This document shows, in pieces, positions 47,087-54,934 of a stretch of DNA of 64,000 nt (its first letter is position 1; every line of letters starts with the position of its first letter). The notes under the pieces are model-generated. The model was not told the DNA's origin, searched no databases, and worked only from the letters and a program-made list of their open reading frames with translations. Source of the stretch: Pseudomonas sp. CROZ-RG-20F-R04-15 (GTDB lineage Bacteria > Pseudomonadota > Gammaproteobacteria > Pseudomonadales > Pseudomonadaceae); contig NZ_JAKNQL010000004.1 of the NCBI RefSeq assembly GCF_022662375.1, forward strand, positions 62,001 through 126,000, in the 5' to 3' direction. Position numbers and translations under genes: made by a program.

Positions 47087-49609
47087 TCAACCCGCCTTCT
47101 GTTCAGTGAACGTGACATCGGCCAGCGTGTCCGGCGTGCAGCGCAGGTCACCGATCATCAGCACATTGTTTTCGTTGCGATGGCTGTCGGCATCGAGGCG
47201 GAACTGGCACAGCAACTGATTGCCCTGACGCACTTCCAGGGTCGGCGAACCGGCATTCATTTCCATCGAAAAGAACCCGTCGACCTCGGTCACGCCGCGA
47301 CTGGCGTGGTTGATCACGTGGTGCCCCTTCAGCGGCTGCCCCTGCGCATCGACCAGCCGGCCGAGGACGGTCAGGGTTCGCATTACGCGGACCTGGCGAT
47401 ATTCCACGCCGCCCTTGTTCAGGTGATAACGCGTGCGCGCCGGCTCGATCGTCGCCGCCGGGACGGTATTGCCCTCGAAATCGAAACTCACCGAGCTGTT
47501 CTGGTACGCGGTGATCGGAATGAAATTGCGCCCCGGCTTCAACGCCGCACCGCCACCGCTGTAATCATCGGCACGCAGAACGATGTCCTCGATGTCCGAC
47601 TCGACATCGACAATCATGCCGGCGCCACGCACTTCGCTCTGGCTGGTCATGAGCATCTGCTGCCCACCCACTACCAGCGTGCTGTCGACGTTGAGGCCAC
47701 CGGTGAAATTGCCGTTGTACGAGGAGCGCTGAACGAACGCGTCGCCATTGACCGCATCGGTGCGGAAATTGGCCAGGCTGGACATGCCCAGACCATAGGT
47801 GTCGGTGAGCGCAGTGACCGAAACGCTTTGCAGCACGTGGTCCTTGAGATCCTTGCGCCAACCGAGGGAGGCGTTGTTGTCGCGCGCGCCGTCCCGAGCA
47901 GTGCGCGAGCCGATGCTGCCGCTGATCTGCTGCCCGGGTGTGCCGAGGGCCATATTGATGCTCAGGTCGACGCCACGATTGCGCGCATCGCCACTGCTGT
48001 AACTGCCCGGCCGATCGAACAGCGACAAGCGCCAACTGGCATCGCTGCCCAGCACCACCGTGCGCTGGGTCCAGCCCAGATCCACACCCATGCCTTCGAC
48101 GTTGCCTTCACTGTGCGAGACCCGCGCGTTGACCGAACTCTTGCTGCTGATGCGATGGTTGAGCGCCAGCGACGAATTGCTGGTCTGGCCGATAAACACA
48201 TTGCGTGGCCGCACGCGAGTGCCGTCCGGTAACGTGTCGTAGGTATTGGTGGTGTCGAGCCAGCTGCGGTTGTGGCTGACGACGATACTGCCGGCGCCGT
48301 AGTTGTAAAGGCTCTGCAGGTCGAGCCCGGTGCCGTAGTCCTCGGTCTTGTAGACGTTGGCGTAGAGGCTGACGTGATTGGCCAGCGTCCAGTCGATGGA
48401 CGTGCCGTACTGCAGCTTTTCGCGGATCTGCCGCGCCGACAGCCCGAGAATCACCCGTGGATGCATCAGGTAATTGACCGAGGCGCCCGCCGTCGGGCTG
48501 CCGCTGGCCTGGGTGTCCCAGTTGCTCAGCAGTTTCTGTTCTTCGCCGGCGAATACGTTGTAGCGCCAGCGCTCGTCGAGGTTGCGCCAGTTGTTGGGTT
48601 TGTACACCAGCTCCTGGGTTGTCGACGTAATCTGGCCGTCTTCGATCAGCCGCACTTCCACTTCATAAATACCGCCGGGCAGCGGCCGGGTGTCGAGGGT
48701 CTGCAACCCGGCCGGCACCGATTGCGTGTTGATCAGCAGGCCGTCGCGCCAGATCTCCACCGAGCCCTGACGGTTGGCGGTGACATAGATCGGATAGACA
48801 CTGGGCATCGGGCTGTTGATGGCCAGGCTGTCGGAGCTGCCATACATCACACCGACAGCGGTGTCAGGGCTGGTGCCGAACGTGCGGGGCTGGCGCGTCA
48901 GTCCTTCGGAATTGGGGGTGAAATAACCCAGACGGAAAAAACTGCCTTGCAGTTCGCGCTGGGTGTGCAGCTCATGGAGGGCATGGTAGAGCTTGTCGTC
49001 CGGACCGCCGAGACGGGCCATTTGCAGGTTGAGCGTCTGACTCCAGTTGCCCAGGCTTGAGCTGGCCTCCAGGCCGAAGCGGCCGCCGAGGTCTTGATCC
49101 TGACCGCCATTGAGATTGAGCTGATTGCGCACCATCAGGCCGCTACTGCCGCCGTCGGGCTGCTCGTAGTAGCGCTTGGCGGCTACGTCGCGTTCAGCGT
49201 TTTCGGTGACGATCGAGACCAGCGAGTTTTCCAGGTTGTAATGCACGACCAGAAACTGCTCCGGGCAGGAACCGCTGCACGCGCCCAAAGGCACGCCGGG
49301 TTTCAGATAGCTCGCCCATTTTTCCCGCTCGGCGGGGCCGAAACGGTTTTCGCTGGTGTCGGTGAATTCCAGCAGGGTGATGCGATCATCACGGGACAGC
49401 ACCACCATGGCTTCACCCAGTGGTTGCTGATCGACTTCGACCCGTACCGCGAGCGGCACATCAAAGAAATGCTCCTCGAAATCCGCCGGCAAACCCTTGG
49501 CCTGCGCCAGCAGACTGCGTGGTGTGGTACCGGTGGAGTTGGAAGCCACAGCTGCGCTGGCACAAAACAACAGCGCAAGCGCAGCCGCGATGGGTGTCAT
49601 CGGGAACAT
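47087..49609 (-). CDS. CS1-type fimbrial outer-membrane usher (CblC/CooC-like)
   Basis: 840 residues, signal peptide FPMTPIAAALALLFCASAAV then AS. It shows alternate-usher features: FFDVPLAVRVEVDQQPLGEA, the pore-associated SVYPIYVTANRQGSVEIWRD, GLLINTQSVPAGLQTLDTRP (then LPGGIYEVEV), repeated beta-barrel strands with NLNGGQDQDLGG and GRLVDAQGQPLKGHHVIN, and a C-terminal cysteine-containing domain (LLCQFRLDADSH ... MIGDLRCTPDTL). It forms the secretion pore and assembly platform for the pilus. ATG at 49600 is an alternative start. Confidence 0.85.
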   Translation of the reverse strand: MFPMTPIAAALALLFCASAAVASNSTGTTPRSLLAQAKGLPADFEEHFFDVPLAVRVEVDQQPLGEAMVVLSRDDRITLLEFTDTSENRFGPAEREKWASYLKPGVPLGACSGSCPEQFLVVHYNLENSLVSIVTENAERDVAAKRYYEQPDGGSSGLMVRNQLNLNGGQDQDLGGRFGLEASSSLGNWSQTLNLQMARLGGPDDKLYHALHELHTQRELQGSFFRLGYFTPNSEGLTRQPRTFGTSPDTAVGVMYGSSDSLAINSPMPSVYPIYVTANRQGSVEIWRDGLLINTQSVPAGLQTLDTRPLPGGIYEVEVRLIEDGQITSTTQELVYKPNNWRNLDERWRYNVFAGEEQKLLSNWDTQASGSPTAGASVNYLMHPRVILGLSARQIREKLQYGTSIDWTLANHVSLYANVYKTEDYGTGLDLQSLYNYGAGSIVVSHNRSWLDTTNTYDTLPDGTRVRPRNVFIGQTSNSSLALNHRISSKSSVNARVSHSEGNVEGMGVDLGWTQRTVVLGSDASWRLSLFDRPGSYSSGDARNRGVDLSINMALGTPGQQISGSIGSRTARDGARDNNASLGWRKDLKDHVLQSVSVTALTDTYGLGMSSLANFRTDAVNGDAFVQRSSYNGNFTGGLNVDSTLVVGGQQMLMTSQSEVRGAGMIVDVESDIEDIVLRADDYSGGGAALKPGRNFIPITAYQNSSVSFDFEGNTVPAATIEPARTRYHLNKGGVEYRQVRVMRTLTVLGRLVDAQGQPLKGHHVINHASRGVTEVDGFFSMEMNAGSPTLEVRQGNQLLCQFRLDADSHRNENNVLMIGDLRCTPDTLADVTFTEQKAG

Positions 49610-49732
49610 GAACGCGTACTCGGATAACAAACAATGGAAGTCCGTCGAGGCAAACAAAGCGTCTGCCCCGACGGTCAAGCGTCAACATTGAAGTTGGGCC
49701 TGGTGCCTGATCGATCGATCAAGTGACTGCTG

Positions 49733-50212
49733 TTATGGCGTCACAGCGTCGAAGATCATCGCCACGGCCCCGGTGTAATCACCTGGCTGGAAGTTGCTGC
49801 CCACGGCGCTGATGCTCAGCGGCGCACGGAAGTTGACGTCGGACTCGGCTTCACCCACGACCATTTGCGGGGTCAGCGTCAGTTCCTTGTTGTTGAACAG
49901 AACGCGCAAGTCGATCGACGTGCTGCCGGAGACCAGTTTTGGCAGGCTCTCCAGGCTGGCGTGTACCGAGCCGTTATTGTTGCGCACATCGAAGAAGCCG
50001 TTGACGTCGCGCATCTTGCCGGTGGTTGGCTGATAGCTCATGTCCTGGTCTTTGTTGACCAGATCCGGATCGGTCGGCACGACGTAGAAACCGTTGGTCG
50101 GCACATGCGCGACAAGGTTGATCGAGTGCGACGCTTCACCGGCAGCGAATGCGCCAGTGGAACCCAGTGCCAGAAGAGCCAGTGGAGCGGCGATTGCGAA
50201 TTTCTTGAACAT
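49733..50212 (-). CDS. CS1-type fimbrial major pilin (CblA/CooA-like)
   Basis: 159 residues, signal peptide MFKKFAIAAPLALLALGSTG with cleavage after AFA. The mature protein begins AGEASHSINLVAHVPTNGFY and has RVLFNNKELTLTPQMVVGEA and a terminal YTGAVAMIFDAVTP, as in CS1-type major subunits. No cysteines are present, which fits this class. It is first in the six-gene fimbrial operon and separated from the usher by 123 bp, room for a partial terminator. Its promoter lies in the A+T-rich region upstream. Confidence 0.85.
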   Translation of the reverse strand: MFKKFAIAAPLALLALGSTGAFAAGEASHSINLVAHVPTNGFYVVPTDPDLVNKDQDMSYQPTTGKMRDVNGFFDVRNNNGSVHASLESLPKLVSGSTSIDLRVLFNNKELTLTPQMVVGEAESDVNFRAPLSISAVGSNFQPGDYTGAVAMIFDAVTP

Positions 50213-50245
50213 CGTTATGTACCTGTTTTCTTGATAGGGGGATGA

Positions 50246-50319
50246 GCATTGAAAGTTCAAGACGAACACTGCCCGAATCGCTGCCCGGGTTGTTCCAGGC
50301 CAACTTGAACTTTCAATGC
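50246..50319. promoter_or_regulatory. 16-bp perfect inverted repeat upstream of the fimbrial pilin
   Basis: GCATTGAAAGTTCAAG (50246-50261) and CTTGAACTTTCAATGC (50304-50319) are exact reverse complements separated by 42 bp. The left copy lies 34 bp upstream of the pilin ATG. It could be a leader-RNA hairpin, a double operator or a very small invertible segment. The rest of the 509-bp gap to the padR gene is A+T-rich and shows no gene. Confidence 0.75.
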
Positions 50320-50672
50320 CGGAACATCATCGGCTGTTAACTCTGGAAAGTAAGCAGGCAACTTCCGACAACCGCGTAGTTAAACAACCCCATGACCCGC
50401 AAGAAAAAACAACAAAAACACGACATTCGAAACAGTGACTGTAAGTTCCACCCTACAGACAGTTAAAGTTAAAAAACCATACAGCAACTTCACCCTGCCA
50501 ACGCGGTAACTTAGTGCAATTTAGAACATATACTCTACATGGAATAGAGTGATGACTTTAACTTTCAGGTTATTGCACGCGACATTCGCCTGAAAAATCA
50601 TCGCTTGCCTTTGTCCGCGGCTGCCGCTCGTCAGGCCGGGTCAAGGCTCAGGGAAAAACGTCTTGCATCCGC

Positions 50673-50690
50673 CTTAAGATATATCTTAAG
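50673..50690. promoter_or_regulatory. 18-bp palindromic operator candidate before padR
   Basis: CTTAAGATATATCTTAAG is a perfect palindrome 31 bp before the padR start, followed by a further TGTATCTAA half-like element at 50692-50700. PadR proteins bind symmetric A+T-rich sites and often repress their own operon, so autoregulation of padR and the downstream reductase is likely. Confidence 0.6.
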
Positions 50691-50721
50691 TTGTATCTAA
50701 ACACGACGAGAGAAACCTGAA

Positions 50722-51297
50722 ATGAGAGACCATCATTCCCCCCACCGCGAACACGGCGACGGCCGTGACGGCTTCGAGAAGCGCCCCGGACGTGAACGCG
50801 GCGGCCGTGGCCCACGGGTGTTCGCCCCCGGTGACCTGAAATTGCTGCTGCTGGCGCTAGTCGCCGAACAGCCGTGCCACGGCTACGACCTGATCCGCCA
50901 GATCGAAGGCATGTTCGACGGCGCCTACAGCCCGAGCCCGGGCGTGATCTACCCAACCCTGACCTTTCTCGAAGAGAGCGAATTGATCACCGGCGACGCC
51001 GAGGGCGGCAAAAAACGCTACAGCGTCACCGAGGCCGGACGTTTGTCTTTGAGCGAACAAGCCGTTGCCCTCGACGGCGTGCGCATGCGCATCGACGTCA
51101 GCAAACGCTCGTTGCGCGGCCATGATCGCCCGCCGGAAATCCACGAGGCGGTGCACAACTTGCGCCATGCCCTGCAGATGCACCACGGCCGCTGGAGCCC
51201 GGCAGAAATCCTGCGCGTGCGTGACCTGCTCAACGACACCGCCAAAGCCATCGTCGACGGCCCCGCCGTTCAACCTGTTTCGGAGAAAAGCGAATGA
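50722..51297 (+). CDS. PadR-family regulator with His-rich N-terminus (YqjI-like)
   Basis: 191 residues. The first ~30 residues are rich in His, Arg and Asp (MRDHHSPHREHGDGRDGFEK), resembling the metal-binding tail of E. coli YqjI. The PadR winged helix covers about 38-115 (LKLLLLALVAEQPCHGYDLI, SPSPGVIYPTLTFLEESELI, KKRYSVTEAGR), followed by a C-terminal dimerisation helix region. YqjI is a metal-responsive repressor of yqjH; here the yqjH-like gene is directly coupled (ATGA overlap). A perfect palindrome precedes the gene. Metal response is inferred. Confidence 0.85.
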   Translation: MRDHHSPHREHGDGRDGFEKRPGRERGGRGPRVFAPGDLKLLLLALVAEQPCHGYDLIRQIEGMFDGAYSPSPGVIYPTLTFLEESELITGDAEGGKKRYSVTEAGRLSLSEQAVALDGVRMRIDVSKRSLRGHDRPPEIHEAVHNLRHALQMHHGRWSPAEILRVRDLLNDTAKAIVDGPAVQPVSEKSE

Positions 51298-52082
51298 CTG
51301 CAGTCGATAGCCAAACCATTCACCGCGTGATGCACGAAATCAAACGCCGCAAGCTGGAAGTGTTGCGTGTGGTCGACCTGACGCCGCGCATGCGTCGCAT
51401 CACCCTCGGCGGGCCGGAATTGGCCGGGTTCATCAGCCTCGGTACCGACGACCACGTCAAACTGTTGTTCCCGCAGAATGCCGAACAGGCTGCAGCCCTC
51501 GAAACCATGGTGCTCGGCGCTGGCAAGGATGACGGCCCGAAACCGGAAATGCGCGACTACACCCCACGTCGCTATGACCTCGACGCACTCGAACTCGATA
51601 TCGATTTCGTCCTGCACGGCGACGGTCCTGCGTCGACCTGGGCCGAGCAAGCCCAACCCGGGCAATTCCTGCACATCGGCGGCCCGCGCGGCTCGATGAT
51701 CGTGCCGGACATCTTCGACAGCTACCTGCTGATCGGCGATGAAACCGCCCTGCCCGCCATCGCCCGCCGCCTCGAAGGCCTGGCGGCCAATCGCAAAGCG
51801 CTGGTGGTGATCGAAGTGGAGAACGGCGCCGAACAGCAAGTGCTGGAGAGTGCAGCGCAGGTCAACGTGATCTGGGTGCTGCGCGAGGGCGGCAAGGACA
51901 ATTTGCTGGCGACGGTGAAGCAATTGCAGGTGCCGAAGGGCAATCTGTATGCGTGGGTGGCGACCGAGACCAAGGTTTCACGGCAGATTCGCCGAGTGCT
52001 GATCGATGAGCATGGGCTGGATGAACAACTGATCAAAGCGGTCGGCTACTGGCGCGCAGAAGGCACTCCCGAAGAAGAATGA
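51294..52082 (+). CDS. Siderophore-interacting protein (FAD-binding ferric-chelate reductase, YqjH/ViuB-like)
   Basis: 262 residues. The FAD-binding barrel has VVDLTPRMRRITLGGPELAG and the RxYTxR-type motif RDYTPRRYD. The NAD(P)H domain contains GDGPASTWAEQAQPGQFLHI, YLLIGDETALPAIARRLEGL and WVATETKVSRQIRRVLIDEH, ending KAVGYWRAEGTPEEE. It reduces Fe(III)-siderophores in the cytoplasm to release iron. Co-transcribed with the PadR gene. Confidence 0.92.
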   Translation: MTAVDSQTIHRVMHEIKRRKLEVLRVVDLTPRMRRITLGGPELAGFISLGTDDHVKLLFPQNAEQAAALETMVLGAGKDDGPKPEMRDYTPRRYDLDALELDIDFVLHGDGPASTWAEQAQPGQFLHIGGPRGSMIVPDIFDSYLLIGDETALPAIARRLEGLAANRKALVVIEVENGAEQQVLESAAQVNVIWVLREGGKDNLLATVKQLQVPKGNLYAWVATETKVSRQIRRVLIDEHGLDEQLIKAVGYWRAEGTPEEE

Positions 52083-52088
52083 GATCCC

Positions 52089-52179
52089 TGTGGGAGCGAG
52101 CCTGCTCGCGAATTCGGTCTGACATTCACCCGACGATGTCGACTGATACACCGCTTTCGCGAGCAGGCTCGCTCCCACC
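52089..52179. repeat. REPIN after the siderophore-interacting protein gene
   Basis: TGTGGGAGCGAGCCTGCTCG and its inverted partner GCGAGCAGGCTCGCTCCCAC are separated by about 50 bp containing GACGATGTCGACTGATACAC. It lies between convergent genes. Confidence 0.9.
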
Positions 52180-52186
52180 CTTGACC

Positions 52187-52825
52187 TTAACTTCGTACTG
52201 ACCGCCAGCGGTCGAGGCCGATCAGCGCTAGCCCGATCACCACAAACCCCAGCAATATCCCCCCGGCATTGACCAGCACCTGTGGATAACCCAACACCGC
52301 GACATCAATGAACGGGTACGCATACGCACCGAGCCAATGTCCGCGCAGCAAGGCGTAGATGAAATACAGCAGCGGATAAATCAGCCACACCGGCAGATGC
52401 CACAGGCGCAAAGTGCCCTTGGGCACGCACAACCACCAATAGCCAAGAAACAGCAACGGCATCACGTCGTGCAGCAGTTCATCGGCAACAAATTGCCAAC
52501 CTTCGGGATGCCACAAATGCCGCAGCAGAATGCTGTAGGCCAGTCCGACCACAGCAATGCTCACGGCAATCGCGCTACTCACCCACGGCTGCAAAAACCA
52601 GCGCCGCGCAGCGGATTCGCGAGCGGTCACGGCGCAGGTCAACACTGTCGCCACCAGCGTATTGGTCAATATCGTGAAGTAGCTGAAAAAGCTCACCAGC
52701 CCGCCCAACAGGCTGGCGCCGACACTCAAGCGCGCGAAGAAAATCAGGTACAGCTGAATGCCCAGTCCCGCCCAGCCCAATACGGCTGCGCAGGTGATCA
52801 GGCGTCGCCGCGAGACGGCGTCCAT
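52187..52825 (-). CDS. Pr6Pr-family membrane protein
   Basis: 212 residues, six hydrophobic segments (AAVLGWAGLGIQLYLIFFAR; LGGLVSFFSYFTILTNTLVA; AIAVSIAVVGLAYSILLRHL and others). FFSYFTILTN, LHDVMPLLFLGYW and IYPLLYFIYALLRG are characteristic of the Pr6Pr (FAR-17a/AIG1-like) family, whose members in bacteria have no established function. It starts 1 bp after the stop of the VF530-type gene on the same strand, so both are co-transcribed. Confidence 0.82.
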   Translation of the reverse strand: MDAVSRRRLITCAAVLGWAGLGIQLYLIFFARLSVGASLLGGLVSFFSYFTILTNTLVATVLTCAVTARESAARRWFLQPWVSSAIAVSIAVVGLAYSILLRHLWHPEGWQFVADELLHDVMPLLFLGYWWLCVPKGTLRLWHLPVWLIYPLLYFIYALLRGHWLGAYAYPFIDVAVLGYPQVLVNAGGILLGFVVIGLALIGLDRWRSVRS

Positions 52826-52826
52826 C

Positions 52827-53057
52827 TCAGAGCGGTCGCTTGGTGCGCATCAACTTCACGTACAGACGCTCGACCTTCTCCCGCGCCCACGGGGTTTTAC
52901 GCAGGAACGTCAGGCTCGACTTGATGCTCGGATCGCTCTTGAAGCAACGAATATCGATACGCTCGGCCAGCCCCGACCATTCGTAATGGCTCACCAGTGC
53001 ATTGAGGATCTGTTCGAGGGTGACGCCGTGCAGTGGATCGGGGGTTTGTTCGTTCAT
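52827..53057 (-). CDS. VF530-family small DNA-binding protein
   Basis: 76 residues: [20 protein letters not shown] followed by [20 protein letters not shown] and [13 protein letters not shown]. This matches the VF530 (DUF2132) family, a compact all-helical fold named after a Vibrio fischeri protein and described as DNA-binding. Its role is unknown. Upstream (53058-53357) about 300 bp hold only the presumed promoters of this gene and of oprB; no structure stands out. Confidence 0.85.
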   Translation of the reverse strand: MNEQTPDPLHGVTLEQILNALVSHYEWSGLAERIDIRCFKSDPSIKSSLTFLRKTPWAREKVERLYVKLMRTKRPL

Positions 53058-53357
53058 GCCAGGCCTTTGGGCGAAGTGAAAATGCAGAAGCCGCGCACCT
53101 TAGCCGAGGGGCTGGTCGGGTGGAAGGCCTGACTTCAAATGTAGGCCAACCTGAAAAGATCGCAGGCCACGACCCGGCTCACAATGCGCCCGTTTGCCGC
53201 ACTGTTACCGAATCCGAAACGCTGCATGTTCACAAAAGGCCTTTGTCTTTTTGTAACAGATCATTATCCTGCCGCCCTTCTGCTGAATCGCTTCACTGCC
53301 TGCGACTTATTGAAGCACTCAGCTCGCACCCCGAAAACACCAAAAAAAGACTTATCC

Positions 53358-54719
53358 ATGCCCGATTTTTCCTTCTCCCGAGACAGCGCTATCCCTACCC
53401 TGCGCACCCTTGGCGGCTGCACCGCTCTGGGCCTCGCCACTTGCGTTCAAGCGGCGCCCGCGTTCGACAGTGAATCACCGTACATGCTCGGTGACTGGAA
53501 CGGCACGCGCACCGAACTCTCGGAAAAAGGCTACGACTTCAAACTCGATTACACCGGCGAAATGGGCAGCAATCTGCACGGCGGCTACGACCACGACCGC
53601 ACTGCGCGCTACAGCGATCAGTTCGGCCTCGGCACGCACCTCGACCTGCAAAAGATCCTTGGCTGGGACGACGCCGAGTTTCAACTGACCATCACCAAGC
53701 GCAGCGGCAACAACATCAGCAACGACCGCATCAACGATCCGCGCGTCGGCGGCTTCACTTCGGCCCAGGAAGTCTGGGGCCGTGGCCAGACCACACGCCT
53801 GACGCAGATGTGGTATCAGCAGAAATTCTTCGACCAGAAACTCGACATCAAAGTCGGCCGTTTCGGCGAAGGCGAAGACTTCAACAGCTTCCCGTGCGAC
53901 TTCCAGAACCTCGCGTTCTGCGGCTCGCAGGTCGGCAACTGGGTCGGCGGCATCTGGTACAACTGGCCGGTCAGCCAATGGGCGCTGCGCGTCAAATATC
54001 ACCTGACCCCGGAACTGTACGCCCAGGTCGGCGCCTACGAGCAGAACCCGTCGAACCTCGATCGCGGCAACGGCTTCAAGCTCAGCGGCAGCGGCACCCA
54101 GGGCGCGATCCTGCCGATCGAACTGGTGTGGACGCCGAAACTCAACGGCCTGCCGGGTGAATATCGCGCCGGTTATTACTACAGCAACGCCAACGCCAGC
54201 GACGTCTATAAAGACAGCCACGGCCAACCGGCGGCCCTCAGCGGTGAAGCTTATCGCAGCGCGTCGAGCAAACACGGCGTGTGGCTGGGCATTCAGCAGC
54301 AGATCACCAGCATTGCCAGCGACAACAGTCGCGGCTTGAGCGTGTTTGCCAACGGCACGATGCACGACAAGAAAACCAACGCGATCGACAACTACGTGCA
54401 GGCCGGCATCACCTACAAAGGCCCATTCGATGCCCGCGCCAAGGACGACATCGGCTTCGCCCTCGCCCGCGTGCACGTCAACCCGGCCTTCCGCAAAAAC
54501 GCCGAAGCGAGCAACCGCGCCAACGCCGTGTACGACTACGACGATCCGTCGTTCCTGCCGCCACAAGACACCGAATACAGCGCAGAACTCTATTACGGCG
54601 TGCACGTGACCAACTGGCTGACCGTACGCCCGAACCTGCAATACATCCGCCACCCCGGTGGCGTGAACAACGTCGACGACGCCCTGATCGGCGGGATCAA
54701 GATCCAGTCTTCGTTCTAA
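53358..54719 (+). CDS. oprB: Carbohydrate-selective porin OprB
   Basis: 453 residues. A signal peptide (AIPTLRTLGGCTALGLATCV, cleavage after QAA or AAP) is followed by a beta-barrel typical of OprB: SPYMLGDWNGTRTELSEKGY, FNSFPCDFQNLAFCGSQVGN, GGIWYNWPVSQWALRVKY and the C-terminal VDDALIGGIKIQSSF ending in Phe as required for barrel assembly. It lets glucose and other sugars cross the outer membrane. It lies next to the glucose dehydrogenase gene, as in P. putida (recalled order lon-2, gcd, oprB), so it can supply the periplasmic oxidation route. The ATG at 53358 starts the signal peptide. Confidence 0.92.
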   Translation: MPDFSFSRDSAIPTLRTLGGCTALGLATCVQAAPAFDSESPYMLGDWNGTRTELSEKGYDFKLDYTGEMGSNLHGGYDHDRTARYSDQFGLGTHLDLQKILGWDDAEFQLTITKRSGNNISNDRINDPRVGGFTSAQEVWGRGQTTRLTQMWYQQKFFDQKLDIKVGRFGEGEDFNSFPCDFQNLAFCGSQVGNWVGGIWYNWPVSQWALRVKYHLTPELYAQVGAYEQNPSNLDRGNGFKLSGSGTQGAILPIELVWTPKLNGLPGEYRAGYYYSNANASDVYKDSHGQPAALSGEAYRSASSKHGVWLGIQQQITSIASDNSRGLSVFANGTMHDKKTNAIDNYVQAGITYKGPFDARAKDDIGFALARVHVNPAFRKNAEASNRANAVYDYDDPSFLPPQDTEYSAELYYGVHVTNWLTVRPNLQYIRHPGGVNNVDDALIGGIKIQSSF

Positions 54720-54737
54720 AAAATTACTGAGATCCAA

Positions 54738-54828
54738 TGTGGGAGCGAGCCTGCTCGCGAAAGCAATTTCAACTTCACCAAAGAAGTCGTCTGACACACC
54801 GCTTTCGCGAGCAGGCTCGCTCCCACAT
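54738..54828. repeat. REPIN between oprB and gcd
   Basis: TGTGGGAGCGAGCCTGCTCG, then CGAAAGCAATTTC, and the inverted partner GCGAGCAGGCTCGCTCCCAC then A. The spacer is about 48 bp. It lies 19 bp after the oprB stop. Confidence 0.9.
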
Positions 54829-54934
54829 GAAATTCGTTAGCCAGACAAGTTTTTATCTGAACCATGCCTGTGCCAAATCGTCATCTAAAGTGACTACAGC
54901 GCGGGACTACATAAACGTCACGGAGAATCACACT

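Noticed and set aside
46910..48232. 440-codon plus-strand frame inside the fimbrial operon
   Set aside because: Lies opposite the tip and usher genes, which have clear signal peptides and families; it has no domain.
43291..50212. Classical chaperone-usher (type 1/P-like) pili
   Set aside because: The pilins lack the usual cysteine pair and the chaperone and tip proteins match the alternate CS1/Cbl class instead.
50246..50319. Rho-independent terminator of the padR side
   Set aside because: The 42-nt loop and lack of a T run do not fit, and no gene ends here.
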